This document shows, piece after piece, positions 11,640 to 23,104 of a DNA stretch of 64,000 nucleotides. Location of the stretch: the NCBI GenBank assembly GCA_021401465.1, contig JADDMT010000045.1:124001-188000 (forward strand), given 5' to 3'. How positions within the stretch are numbered: the stretch's first letter is position 1; each line of letters opens with the position of its first letter. Below the pieces are notes generated by a model. It ran no database searches. It was not told the DNA's origin and was given only the letters and a program-made list of their open reading frames with translations. Origin of the DNA: Teratosphaeria epicoccoides (Eukaryota; Ascomycota; Dothideomycetes; Mycosphaerellales; Teratosphaeriaceae). A program made the translations under genes and the position numbers.

Positions 11640-12800
11640 CTACTCAAACAATCTATAACTTTTTGCCGGCTCGAGGTCCCAGACTCTCGACCGTGTCTGC
11701 TCGTTCACGGCTTTCGTCGCCGCCGTCGTGTCCACTCGGTACGGTCTGATAGGTCTGAAGAAGAATCGTCAACACACACACACACACACGCACGCACGCA
11801 TGTCCACAGACCAGGTGGACGGGCGGCAACTCACGACTCATCATGCAGACACCAAATCACCCTCTCCGGATGATCCAGCCACTCGCACTCCAGCCTATCC
11901 CCCATCGCCACGTCAGCTTCCTCCCCAACCTCCGAACCGCCTCACTCACCTGGCGAACTCCGCCGGACTCCCCTCAAACGGCCTCCCATCATGGTTCGGC
12001 TGCCCCGCCGCCCCCAAAATCACCACATCCGGCTTCGGCCTCAACCCCCTCATGATCCCCTCATAAGCCCCCATGTGCGCGTTGAACAACACCGCCCTCC
12101 CCCCCATCCGCAAATTAAACATCAACTGCCCCCCGTCGCAAGCCGAGAACCGATTCCGCGGATCCCGGACAAACTCCAAGAACGACCGCATCCCCTCGTC
12201 GCGCAACCGCTCCGGGACCAGCTCATCCAAGCGCAGCAGCGCGTGCGTCATCCCCCGCGTAATGTCCAGCGTGCTCGCATACGGGTCGCGCGACGAAAAC
12301 CGCGTCGCCGTGTCAAACACCTCCGGATGCTCCCCGGACATGAGGCAATGCAAGGACGGCCAGACATCCACCGCCAGCGCGGCCAGGTGCGCCTTCGGCC
12401 GCGGCGGCGCCGTCGGCGGGTCCCGCTCCAGCTCCCCCTCGCCCCGTGCCGCCCGCTCCCTCACGCCCCGCGCGAACAACGGCACCCGCTCCCCTCCCGC
12501 GACGTTCACGAGCTGCGCCTCGGGGACCCCGGCATCTCGCAGGACGCGGATGGCTTCGCTGTTCGCGATGACGACCGCCCCGGTCCTCTTGGCCAGGCGG
12601 TCCGCGCCGGGCAGGTGGTCGAAGTGCGCGTGCGAGATGAGGATGTAGTCTGCTTCGGTCACGGAGTCGATGGAGAGGTACTGGGGGAGGATGGACGGCC
12701 GTTCGAGCCAGGAGTCCAGGAAGATGGTGACGTTGTGGAGTTTGAGGCGGAAGGTGGTGGTGCCGAACCATTCGATTGTGGCGGGGGTGGGGACGGACAT
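11640..12800 (-). CDS. MBL-fold metallo-hydrolase
   Basis: Metallo-beta-lactamase superfamily hydrolase, 341 aa, probably cytosolic. The metal-binding motif is ISHAHFDHLPGAD (H57, H59, D61, H62), preceded by the typical strand WFGTTTFRLKLHNVTIFLD, which places it near the UlaG/UPF0173-like group of small-molecule hydrolases. Three exons: 11950-12800, 11835-11894 and 11640-11754. The 60-nt middle exon encodes the conserved VIWCLHDES, and the last exon ends WDLEPAKSYRLFE. Intron 1 is 55 nt (GTGAGT...GATAG); intron 2 is 80 nt (GTGAGT...TTCAG) and contains a CA microsatellite. The three lengths sum to exactly 342 codons. A Glu/Arg-rich insertion sits around residues 110-135. Substrate unknown. 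It is on the same strand as, and 385 bp from, the first gene of the catabolic cluster, so membership is possible but unproven. Confidence 0.88.
11771..11800. repeat. CA/CGCA microsatellite inside an intron
   Basis: About nine CA dinucleotides followed by three CGCA units, lying wholly inside intron 2 of the MBL-fold gene, close to its acceptor end in gene orientation. Length variation here would change intron size but not the protein. Confidence 0.9.
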
Positions 12801-13185
12801 TGTTATGGTGGTTGTGGGGTGCAGGGGTCGTGGGTGAGGTGGATGGGGAAAGCTGGAAGGGAGGGGTGGGGAAAGGTGGTTCTTATTAGTTGTTTGGGGG
12901 GAGGTGCAGCGTTATTATTCGTGGTGTGGGGACGGTTCACAGTGGTTGCCCCGCTTCGGGTTGAGCAGTTGCGACGAGGTTGATACATGTTGTACCTGGA
13001 CGATGTGCAATACTGTGTGACGTGGAAATCGCTTGTAACATAAAATTGCTTGGATGGTACTGCACATCGGCCACTGTCGAGAATTCCAGATCATTGCTAC
13101 AACAATCATCGATGCAAATGTCAACACATCTCCCCTGCAACGAAGCCAGAAAATGTTGATACAGCCGCCGCGAACCAGGAAAACC

Positions 13186-14685
13186 TCACACGTGCATATT
13201 CAGTGTCTCCGAGTCGACGTGCGTGAACAAACCTAGCACGCTGTAAAACGTGGCGATTGCACCGACTATCAGCCGGGCGACGAAGAAGAATGCTTTTGCT
13301 TGGAGCGTGCTGGTTTCCAAGAACTGGTCTCTACATGTCAGCCATCAATCGATTCACCGGACGGCATTGCTGTTTAGAAAGACTCACCATCCCTTGAGCG
13401 CTCTTCCGAACCCATTCGTACGATCGAGGAATCATCTCCGCCTCATATTCATTATTAAGCTTCTCCAGCACAGCTCGAGAGAGCCCACCCTGTCCCGCTT
13501 GATTCCTCAATTCGATCAAATGCGGGAGTAGCATCGCAGTGTCAAGCAAAGATTGATTCCCGCCCATCCCCCTGAAATCAGCATCAGCGACTCTGACTTG
13601 ACCTTTACCCAAAAAAGCATCACCACTCACCTCCCCGGCAACATCGCATGTACCGCATCGCCCACAAGCCACACTCTCGGATGCCCCAACTCAGGCGTCC
13701 CTGATTCCCGCACCCTCGCCCTCCAATCCGCAGCCGGCTGCGTCCCCTGCCTCGGCACAAAGACATAAAAATCATGCCCTCGCACCGCTTCCACAATCTC
13801 CTTGTACACAGGTGACCAGCCTGCAACAAGCTTGTGCGCGAACTGATACTTGTCCTCTGCCGACCACTCGCGCAAATCTGATGGCGCTCTGTGCTTTGGA
13901 AATGCTATGGCCAGCATGCATGAAGATCTGGAATCGTCGAAGCCCTTGCTCTCCTGGAAGCGGGCTTTGCTGGCTGCGTTGCTCAGGTCCAGCTGATCGG
14001 GGAGATACGTCGCCCAGTACAACGACACGCCCTCTTTACATGAGGCGACGGGCGTCCTGGTCAACTCGGGTCGCATTCGCAGGAACTTCTCGGTTGGGAG
14101 CTCGCTTTTGACAATCATTGTCTGCGCTTCTGGGACGTCTGAAATGTTGTTCAGGCCGATTTGCTTGTTCACACCAGAATGCGAACCATCTGCAGCGACC
14201 AAGATGTCGCACAAGTCGGTCGTGCCGTCGTTGAAGCGGACTCTCACCTTTTCATGTGCCTCTCCTTGCACGATATCGTAACCCTCCAATTGCTTGCCAT
14301 AATGTAGTCGTCCCGCATCCTCCAATGGCTGAGCGAGCGTATCTCGCAGAACTGCTCGATTGATCGCGGCTGATTTCGGATATCCAGGCAACACAGAAAG
14401 GTCGAGGAGGGTGTTGAAATGGGCATCATAAATCGCGGGCGCTGATTCTCGAGTGCCTCCCGCACGACCCAGGTTCTCCATGACAGTTTTGAGGACCGGG
14501 GGCTCGAGACATGCGCGCAGTCCTGTCAGTCCAGATTCACCCAATCGGATTTGGTACCCTTCCCGTTTGGACTCTCTCGGCATCCGCTCGTAAACCTGGA
14601 CGTCGATGTGGTTCTTGATAAGGCCATTGGCCAGATTGGACCCAGCCAAGCCGGAGCCTATGATGATGACGTTGAATCCTCCCAT
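13186..14685 (-). CDS. Group A FAD-dependent monooxygenase (aromatic hydroxylase-like)
   Basis: Predicted NAD(P)H- and O2-dependent hydroxylase, 458 aa in three exons: 13631-14685, 13388-13571 and 13186-13323. The start is MGGFNVIIIGSGLAGSNLAN, the GxGxxG FAD fold. The middle DG motif is ILVAADGSHSGVN, and the GD motif is VWLVGDAVHAMLPGR, which continues across intron 1 into GMGGNQSLLDTAML, a junction conserved in the family. The last exon ends with a hydrophobic helix (AFFFVARLIVGAIATFY), suggesting a C-terminal membrane anchor. The lengths close to 459 codons. The frame upstream of this ATG stays open far into the next gene, antisense to it, and is not coding. It shares a 525-bp divergent promoter with the CocE-type hydrolase. 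Substrate unknown; kynurenine- or salicylate-hydroxylase-like enzymes have the same layout. Confidence 0.88.
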
Positions 14686-15210
14686 GCTGCCGCCACAGCT
14701 TGCACCGCCTTGCACAGGATCACCCCTGTGTTCAACCTTGCAGTGACACCTTGTGGGACGCCAAGTCTTGCCCGCCTGAGGCAGATAGCAAATAATTCTG
14801 AACGACAGAAACCCCCTTGATTCAGTGCTACTTTCGGCCAAGACTTCACCATGTGGACAGTGTGGGCGTCGAAGTGGGAGAGAAGTCGTCGAGAAATCGC
14901 TGACACCTCGTGGTATGTGTATTGTGCTGGCCAGTGGCTGCACAGTCCTCGACCGGTGCGGGGTCCAATCAAAGTGTGCGGGACGCTCGTGAACCGGTTT
15001 CCAAGGGCGGGCTATGCTGCGGGCCCACTGCGATGCGACTGCGATGCACCGACATGTGTGCTTGCAATCTTGGCGACATCTTGGGATTTGCTGCCCGGAG
15101 GCATACAAAAGAGCACGCGGACGGAGTGCGCCGCAATCAATCGGCAACTCGTTCACTCCATCATCGGAACCTGATTCATTCCACAATTCCGACGACCAGA
15201 ATCTCACACC
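14686..15210. promoter_or_regulatory. Divergent promoter 1 of the catabolic cluster
   Basis: Intergenic DNA between the start codons of the FAD monooxygenase (-) and the CocE-type hydrolase (+). It contains GTGGGA at 14753-14758 and 14874-14879, the hexamer predicted for the cluster's two-finger C2H2 regulator, plus two GTGGGC-like variants. Which sites act is inference. Confidence 0.6.
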
Positions 15211-17126
15211 ATGGCGGGACTCCAAAAGATCGGACCGATCGAGCTTGCTTACAAGGACGGTTTCCCAGACACCCAGCATCCGCTCTACCCTGGCTTCAAG
15301 CAGGAGACCCAGACGTATCCAGCGGGCACGATCTTCCGCCCTGGAGCGCTTGCCTTGCCCTGCGACATCGTCCACGAACGTGACATTCCAGTCAAGCTCC
15401 GTGATGGCGTTACTATCTACACGGACGTCTATCGGCCGCCCAATGCTCCAGCCAGATCGGTGCCTGCGATTGTGCAGGCGGGCCCGTTCGGTAAGAACGG
15501 CGGTGTCAACAGAGACTTCTTCGATAAGTTCCACTGGAGAGCTGGCGTGCCGAAGAAGTCCGTCAGCACGCTCGAGAAATTCGAGGCGCTCGATCCGGCC
15601 TACTGGGTGAATCACGGTTATGCCATTGTTTGTCCAGGTCCGTGAAATTCGTGTGATATTGTTGATGCAATGATCTGACGTGGAACAGATCCACGGGGAG
15701 CTTGGCAGTCTGAAGGCAACACTCACATCAACTGCACTCAGGACGGACAGGACGGATATGATCTGGTCGAGTGGCTTGCAGAGCAGTCTTGGTGCAATGG
15801 AAGGTGTGCAGTCACTGTGCTTTGTGGTCTTATCGAAACTGCACTGACTGATGTTTCTGCAGAGTTTCTTATTCTGGCAATTCATGGCTGTCTCAAACTC
15901 AATGGTTCATTGGAGCCGAAAAGCCGCCACATTTGACCTGTCTCGCACCCTGGGAGGGCTGGAACGACCTGTACAACGATGATCTCATGAGAGGTGGTAT
16001 ACCAACGCCAGCATTCCAACAGTGGCTGCTCGACGTTTGCTCGCCGTCACTGCAGCCCGGTAGCAAGACAGAAGATGTCGAGGCCATGGCAAAGAAGTAC
16101 CCGCTTTGGAACGAGTACTGGGAGGACCGCAAGGCCAAGCTGGAGAAGATCGATGTGCCAATGTACATTGTGTCCAGCTGGACTAACGCCTTGCACTGCC
16201 GCGGTACCTTTCAGGGCTGGTCGCGGGTTTCCAGCCAAAAGAAGTGGTTAAGAGTGCACAACAGCCATGAATGGCCAGATTTGTACTACCCTCAGAACGT
16301 AGAGGACCTGCGGAAATTCTACGACTTTTATCTCAAAGACATTGCCAATGACTGGGAACACACACCGCCAGTCAGGATGTGTGTATTGAATCCCGGTGGC
16401 AAAGACGTTGTCAATCGACCAGAGCAAGAATTTCCGCTCGCGAGAGCTGTTCCTACCAAACTTCACCTGGACACCAAGGCCTCCAGTCTGGCCTTTGGTG
16501 ACCCTGCCAGAGAATCCCATAGTATCACATTCGACGCAGCAACTGGTGTCATTGCACTTGAGCACACTTTCGAGGTGCGAACAGAATTCACCGGCTTCTT
16601 CTCCCTCAAGCTGTGGGTCGAGGCGGTTGACACGGACGACTTGGATATATACACCAAGTTTTCCAAGCTCGATGCTGACGGTAAGCCTCTCGATACGATG
16701 ACAATGGACGTGGGGTTCCTGCAGGACAATCCGGACGCCGAGAGGGAGAAACTACGTGAAATGCACGCTGCTGGAGACCCATCCGTCGACATCTTCTTTG
16801 CTGAGGGCGCCAATGGCCGCTTGCGGGTCAGCCACCGCGAGGTCGACCCCTTCAGAAGCACGCCCAGCCGACCTGTGTACACGCATCAGTACGAGCAGAA
16901 GCTGAAGCCTGGTGAGATCGTGCCCGTGCTGATTGAGCTGTGGCCACACGGTATGATCTGGGAGAAGGGACAGAAGTTGAAGCTGTCGATTGCTGGGCAC
17001 AACCTCCGCCCTGAGCAGTTACCGTTCATTCCGAAGGCGAATTACAACAAGGGCAAAGCTGTGATCCACACAGGCGGCCAGTATGACTCTCACCTGCTAG
17101 TGCCATTGATCCCAAACTTGGAATAG
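15211..17126 (+). CDS. CocE/NonD-family alpha/beta-hydrolase (S15 Xaa-Pro peptidase-like)
   Basis: Predicted serine esterase or amidase, 601 aa in three exons: 15211-15637, 15689-15803 and 15863-17126 (introns 51 and 59 nt, GT-AG). The joined product has the family order: N-terminal RDGVTIYTDVYRP strand, DPRGAWQSEGN loop, then the nucleophile elbow SYSGNSWLSQTQW with Ser188, followed by PWEGWNDLYND. The C-terminal jelly-roll region, from about residue 370, includes SIAGHNLRPEQ near the end. The length matches CocE/NonD enzymes of about 580-600 aa. Cocaine esterase and glutaryl-7-ACA acylase are the characterised relatives, so an ester or amide substrate is likely, but which is unknown. No signal peptide is visible. 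It may perform the entry step of the cluster by hydrolysing an ester. Confidence 0.9.
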
Positions 17127-17253
17127 ATCAGTTGCTGCTCGATAGATCTCATCTTGCTAAATGGCCAAATATGAAAGTTCTGCTACCATACAGCTGTCGT
17201 GCGTACTTTTACTCGTGAATCGTATGAAACCACCGGCCCATTGCTTCCCGATA

Positions 17254-18831
17254 TCAAAAAACGGTGGTCTTGCCTACAGGTATAAGGCGAAGCGTGACGC
17301 CCTTCCCAACAATCTGCTGCGAGAACATATCTAGAGTGGTGAGCTGATCCACGCAGCCAGGATCTAACTCAACGTCAAAGTTACGAAAGACCATGTAGAG
17401 GGCGAACGTCAACTCGGCAGTCGCCAGATTTTGGCCGACGCAGTTCCTCGCTCCCTTCGAGAACGTGACCAGAGACGACGCTAGAGTCTTCCCGCGCTCG
17501 CCGAGCCAACGCTCAGGATCGAATCGCCTCGCGTCAGGCCCCCACGTCTCCTCGTCATGATGCATCGTGTAGGCGCTGATTCCAACGACAGTATTGGGCG
17601 GCACGACCTTACCATCCACAACCAGTGGATCTGCACCGTTCCCAGGGACTACCCGCGGAAGTCTTCCAGGCACCGCCATGGCTACGCGAAAACACTCCTG
17701 AATACAGGCCATGAGATATGGAACAGATTCCAGTTGAAGCAGGCTCGGGCGCTGGGCGGCATTGGGCACAGCTTCCTGCAAAGCCTGTGCAAGGCGCTTC
17801 TTGATCGTAGCGTTACGCGCGATGTGCCATACGCCAGCAGCTAAGGTGAAGGCAGTGGTGTCGCTTCCAGCTACGAGCACGTCGATCGCTTCCTTGGCGA
17901 CATGCGCATCAGGCAGGTCATTCATGCAGTCGAATATCACCGGCGCATCACTCTTGGCTAGTCGTTTGTAGGCTTCAAAGGACTTTCTGCCTTCGTCCTG
18001 AAGCTTGATCATCAGTCCGATTTCTTTGCTGAGCGTCGTGACGAGAGAGACTGGGAGTGCATTGCCGATTGTGCGGACAATTGGGTTGAACATGGAGTCC
18101 CAAATGACAACCACGGCAGCGTCGAAAGTGTCGAGGTATTTGTTGTAGAAGTTGTCGTCACTATCTTCGACGAGGCCTTTGGACGTGGCGAAGGCGAATT
18201 CAGTGATTATGTCGATGGTCAGACAGCGAAAAGCATTCAGCGCTACAATAGGTTGGCCCTTGCTGGCCAATGCTTCCAGCCTTTGCTGTAGACTTTGCAC
18301 ATGCTCCCAAATCGACCCTTCAATCTTCAAGATGCCAGCCTTGGCGAAGAAGGGGTTGAGTCGTCGACGGCGGTCCTTGTGCGCCGTAGGGTCGATCCCT
18401 CCAAAGATGGTATCTGGTATATTGAAGGCATCGTAGAATGGCGCGTTCTTGAGATATGGTTTTGATTGACTGTAGATCGTTTTGTACAAAGACACATCGG
18501 TGATATGAAGCTCGTTCGGCGCGATCCTGAGAGCGCGAGTGCCTGGTACTAATCAGCTTCAGTGTGTGCTGTGTGATGGACGACGACAATGTTTCTGACC
18601 GAAGTGGTTGTGCAATTGCTCGAGCATCGGTTCTTGCCTGCCGGACCTCGACAATTTGTAGAGCCAGCTGTCAGAGATGGCAGCCGCGCGAGGACCCGGA
18701 AATTTGGCAAGAGGATGGAAGTACAAGTTGTAGATTGTTGTTGACACCTTCAGGCCTATACCAAGCAAGATGATGAATGAGACGCCATGTAACAAAGGGT
18801 TTCCGGGCAATTCGATCCATGCCGAAGGCAT
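17254..18831 (-). CDS. Cytochrome P450 monooxygenase
   Basis: ER-anchored haem-thiolate monooxygenase, 506 aa in two exons, 18600-18831 and 17254-18542; the 57-nt intron has a GTCAGA donor and a TACCAG acceptor. An N-terminal membrane helix (residues 12-35) is followed by the fungal hinge YNLYFHPLAKFPGPRAAA. The I-helix oxygen motif is AGSDTT, the ExxR motif is ECFR, the PERF-like motif is FDPERW, and the haem-binding loop is FSKGARNCVGQNLA with Cys near residue 445. All key residues are present and the length is normal. Its 3' end is 127 bp from the hydrolase's 3' end, and its promoter is shared with the alcohol dehydrogenase. CYP family not assigned. Confidence 0.93.
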
Positions 18832-19248
18832 TCTACCAATGCAATATTCACGATCCTGCGACTGTGTCGTACGAATACACCGAGACGTCTATGAAGCACC
18901 CCCATGACAGTCATTGCAAGTGCACGGGCGAACGGGTCATGAGTGTTCGCATGGTCAGTCCGTACCAGTCGACTAACCTCCACGCTGATATCTGGTTCGC
19001 CCCCTCGACATGACCACGTGCATGGTAGCATCTCGGGACGGGTTTGGGATTTAGATAAAATCCCGGTCCCACATGACTTTGTGGGGACACCGACAAGCAT
19101 AGAAAGCAGTGGTTGCGGGACGATATCGATCAGCAGCACGGCAGACGATGATCGCACACCGCGGAGGCGCATCATTGGAATCGGTGCACTTGATCGAAAA
19201 CCATCCAGAATCTGGTGAATCACGCCCCTTTTGCTGGCAACCGGAACA
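18832..19248. promoter_or_regulatory. Divergent promoter 2 of the catabolic cluster
   Basis: 417 bp between the P450 (-) and alcohol dehydrogenase (+) start codons. It holds TCCCAC at 19067-19072 and GTGGGG at 19081-19086, arranged as an imperfect inverted repeat (GGTCCCACA, 6-bp spacer, TGTGGGGAC). This is the best-formed operator-like element in the cluster. The block GGTCCCACAT recurs in divergent promoter 3. Confidence 0.6.
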
Positions 19249-20576
19249 ATGGCCGCTCCAGAGACTGCAGTCGCGCTTGTTGCTCACGGTCCAGCCTCGT
19301 CCGGTCAGTGGAAGCTCGAGAGAGTCACACTCCGACCTTGTCGCGATGATGAGCTCGTGGTGCGCATAGTTGCATGCGGTATATGCCTCGCAGACGTACA
19401 CTTTGGCGATGTGCCAGAGGAAGAAGCTCGAGACAACCCGTTGGTTTACTATCCCAGAGTTCTCGGCCATGAAGGTTAGTGAAGTGGAAGTCCCTTTTGA
19501 TAACCTCGGAATCCGTGGCTGAGATTCTACCTTGATGCATAGGGGCTGGCTATGTAGAGAAAGCCGGCAAAGACGTAACATGCGCCGAGCCAGGCGACCC
19601 AGTGATCCTCTCGTACTTGTCATGCGGCTCCTGCTACACGTGTTCAGATCGCCATCCAGCCTACTGCAAAGATCTCATGCACCTTAATTTTGTCGGCAAT
19701 CCTTCTTTTGGGGTGGAGGGCTCATCAGCTCCGGCGGTTGGTGGTCAGTTCTTTGGTCAGTCTAGCTTTTCAAGCAGGACCGTCGTCAAGGAACGAACAG
19801 TGGTCAATGTGAAAGGCTTGGTCAAGGACGAGGAGGAATTGAAGCTGTTGGCTCCACTGGGTTGTGGTGTACAGACTGGCAGTGGCACGATGATCCGCAT
19901 TGGAGGTGCCAAGAAGGGCGATAGCGTACTGGTATTGGGTGTTGGCAGTGTAGGTTTGAGTGCGATCATGGTATGTTATCAGTCCAGGCACTCCTGTTAA
20001 TGCTTAGGCTGCGCTTCAGAGCTGATGTTGACACAGGGCGCAAAGCTTCAGGAGTGCGCAACGATCATTGCTCTGGATCGGGTAGCATCACGTCTAGAGG
20101 TTGCGAAGGAGCTGGGCGCCACGCACGTCATCAACACAACTGATCATTCTATCGATCTTGTCAAGCAAGTCCTGGATATCACAGGCGGTGAAGGCGTGCA
20201 CGTATCACTCGACACCACCGGCGTGCACAGCCTCGCCCGAAAGACCTTCGACATGGTGCGCAATCGTGGTCGGATCCTTCAGAATGGCTTGGCCAAGCCT
20301 GATGACAACTGGGACGTTCCCATGGCCGATCTCATGAACACCGGCAAACAAATTATAGGAGCTGTTCAAGGGGACGCCATTCCACAGGATTACATCCCGC
20401 AGATGATCGAATGGTACCATGAGGGTAGGTTGCCTGTGCAGAAGCTGGTCAAACAATATCGGGCTGCAGATTTCCAACAGGCGCTGGACGACATGAAAGC
20501 TGGATCGACTGTCAAGCCCATATTGGTCTTCCCTGAAGGGATCACGCCCTTGCCACAGCCTCGACCGCAGCTTTGA
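19249..20576 (+). CDS. Zinc-dependent (aryl) alcohol dehydrogenase
   Basis: NAD(P)-dependent medium-chain dehydrogenase, 397 aa in three exons: 19249-19474, 19543-19970 and 20037-20576. Catalytic zinc ligands are visible at C46 (CGICLADVHFGD) and H74-E75 (VLGHEGAGYVE). The structural zinc loop has four cysteines in CGSCYTCSDRHPAYC. The Rossmann fold is VLVLGVGSVGLSAIM joined across intron 2 to GAKLQECATIIALDR. The long structural-zinc region and the GVGSVGLSAIM wording resemble benzyl-/aryl-alcohol dehydrogenases (XylB group). The start is ATG 19249 with MAAPETA; the in-frame TTG 18 bp upstream is not a plausible eukaryotic start. It likely oxidises an alcohol to an aldehyde for the neighbouring aldehyde dehydrogenase. 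Confidence 0.9.
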
Positions 20577-21138
20577 TGATTTGATTGCGACGCAAAAGCC
20601 AGCTTCTGCAGCCGTTCGAAGGACTGAACGATGGGCCGAAAGATGCTCCCACCAACAGTAATGGCGGCGGTATTGGCCACGATGTTTTGATCGAGCCGAG
20701 AGACCTCCCCCGAACAGAGGCCCACAGAAATCTCTTTCTCTTGGCAATGAGGTAGACTGTTGCCGCAATATCAGGCGACCTCAAATGACATTTATTACCT
20801 ATTTGCAGGGTCCGCCGCTCTCATTGCGATCTAACTGTTGATTGCGCCTGTTCATGGCTGGGTGCAATGTCTCCGAGCTCGGAATTTCAGTGATGCATCA
20901 ACAGAGTAGGTCTTCGAACTGGATGCGTCGCGAGAGGCATGATGACGAGATAACACGCCGGCGGCTGTGCTTGGGGTGTAGCAAAAATGCAGAAATTTGT
21001 CTGGCGTGACAGCACTTGTCAACACAAGATCATCGCGCGCCGACATCTCAACAAAGCCTCGGTGCATCGCTCTTGGGACGAGGATCACGATGTACCGAGA
21101 CATTCTAGCACTATATTGGCAGATGTAGCTATCGGCAC
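20577..21138. other. Convergent intergenic region, nothing recognised
   Basis: 562 bp between the 3' ends of the alcohol and aldehyde dehydrogenase genes. It holds no supported open frame and no clear repeat, and presumably both 3' untranslated regions. Confidence 0.5.
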
Positions 21139-22663
21139 CTACAAGAAGTCATTTCCCTTCATGCTGAGCGTGACTAATTTGACCTCGCAAAACTCCCGCA
21201 GTCCCCACAGAGAGTTGTTGCGACCCCAACCACTCGCCTTCATACCACCGACCGGGAGCGTAGGCTCATCGTGCGCAGTCATACTATTCACATGAACCTG
21301 CGCACACTCGATCTTCCTTGCCACCGCCAAAGCTCGCTCCATGTTGCTGCTGTGGACTGCCGCGTTCAGGCCATAGACACTGTCATTTGCCATCTCGATG
21401 GCGTGAGCGTCGTCTGAGGCAATGTATAACGATGCCGAAGGACCAAAAGCTTCGTCGTCCCAAAGCGCCATGTCGGGCTTCAGGTTAGTAACGATAGTTG
21501 GTTCCAGCGTCGAGTTGTTCTTGAAGCGAGGACCACCGACCAAGAACGTCGCTCCTTTCCTCTCAGCGTCGGCTAGCTTCTCCTGGGAGGCTTCGACAAT
21601 GCGAGCGCTGACACCGCTGCTGACTGGGAAGCCTTGAGCTTCCTTTTTGAGCAGCTCCTGGAATTCAGGCGCGACCTTCTCCAGGACAATGATCCGCTCC
21701 GTCGAGAAGCAGAGCTGGCCGTGATGCAGAAACGCTGTTGTAGAGGATTAACAATTAGTACATCTTCATTCAGCGATGATGCATCCTTCAGGTCTTACCC
21801 CCTGCAATGCACTTCTTGGCAGCATCTGCCAGGTCAGCATCATCGAGCACAATGGCCGGACCTTTACCACCAAGCTCCATCAGAATGGGCTTCAAGTGCT
21901 TAGCGCAGATTTGGCCGATGATCTTGCCAACTCCGGCACTGCCCACAAACTCGACCTTACGGATTCTCCTGTGCGCGATCAATGCCTCCGTGACCTCGGC
22001 AGCATCTTCACGCCGCGTCTGGACAACGTTGATAGCACCCTTGGGAAGACCTGCTTCCTCGAATATCTGAACAAGCAGATGATGTGTACGGGGACAAAGC
22101 TCTGAAGCTTTGAAGACTATGGTGCATCCCGCAGCGATCGCCGTGGCAAGGCCGCGTGCTGCAAGAATGACGCTGGAGTTCCACGGCGCAATGGTGAGCA
22201 CAGGTCCAATGGGGACCGTGAACGCAAGTGCGATTGAGCCAGGCGTTGCAGTGGGTGGAATCTCGCCCTTAAGTTGCGAAATGCAGGCTGCAATCTCTTC
22301 GATCAGATTCGTAGCCAAAGTGACATTCTTCTCTGCCCATTGCTTGGAGACAGACGTTTCCAGGATCTGAGCCTCGACTAGCTGTTCGCTGCGTTCCCGT
22401 AGAAGGGCAGAGTAACGCTGCAAGAGGCTGCGACGAGTCACCACCGAGGCATGCTGCCAAGTCTGGAACGCGGACCAAGCAGCGTCGGCCGCTCGATTGG
22501 CGGCGTCAACGTCCGCAGACTCAGCTACGATGACATCCTTCTGCTCGGCGTAGCTGGTGACTGGGAATTGAGCTGGCTTGCTTGCCTTTGCGGCCTGGCC
22601 ATTGATCCAGAGGGGCACGACTGGCGTGGTGGAGCGGTTGGAGTGGTCAGCGGATGGCGCCAT
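21139..22663 (-). CDS. Aldehyde dehydrogenase (vanillin/salicylaldehyde dehydrogenase-like)
   Basis: NAD(P)-dependent ALDH-superfamily enzyme, 486 aa in two exons, 21799-22663 and 21139-21734 (64-nt intron, GTAAGA donor, CAACAG acceptor). The cofactor region is PWNSSVILAARGLATAIAAG and the glycine motif is FVGSAGVGKIIGQ. The general base E262 lies in MELGGKGPAIVL. The catalytic cysteine C297 (FLHHGQLCFSTER) is created just after the splice join, with the normal 35-residue spacing from E262. The C-terminus ends with GGMKASGWGRNNSLWGLREF. Full length and all catalytic residues present. It probably converts the aldehyde from the neighbouring alcohol dehydrogenase to an acid; substrate range is inference. 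It shares a divergent promoter with the flavin oxidase. Confidence 0.92.
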
Positions 22664-23104
22664 GGTAACAAAGGCGGATCTATGAGGTCGATGTGAACTT
22701 CAGAGCACATTGATTCTCTATGCGACTTGCCTATGCTACATGGCACCCTGGTGGCAACGCTGGTGAGAACCACTACGACCTGATGAGGATGCTGAAAGCG
22801 GTGAGGCTGACTGGTCCAAGGTCCCACATCGCTAGAGCCAACTCTACAACTTCCCCGCTTCCAAACCACAGCAACACGACGGTAGGATTCTGGGCGATAG
22901 CGTGGCGAGGCCGCCAATCCAATTCGCCCAGACTGTACGTTGGTCTCGTAAGCATGGCTTGCTGAGACTTGCCACCATGCGTGAGCAACTGGCGTTGGAC
23001 CCAATATTTCCAGCTGCAGCACAGAGAGCATCGAAACGCCACCAACACATCTCCATATCGCCATTACAGAATCGTTAAGCCAACGTTGCACGCACAGCGT
23101 CGCC
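22664..23104. promoter_or_regulatory. Divergent promoter 3 of the catabolic cluster
   Basis: 441 bp between the aldehyde dehydrogenase (-) and flavin oxidase (+) start codons. One predicted regulator hexamer, TCCCAC at 22822-22827, lies inside GGTCCCACAT, a 10-mer shared with divergent promoter 2. Confidence 0.5.

Noticed and set aside
11991..12983. 330-codon plus-strand frame opposite the MBL-fold gene
   Set aside because: Arg/Pro/His-rich translation with no domain; the minus strand carries an intact catalytic motif and splice-supported exons.
14686..15885. Open frame of about 400 codons continuous with, and upstream of, the first FAD monooxygenase
   Set aside because: It is antisense to the CocE-type hydrolase exons and precedes the GxGxxG start of the monooxygenase. 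The family begins at MGGFNVIII, so the extension is a chance open frame.
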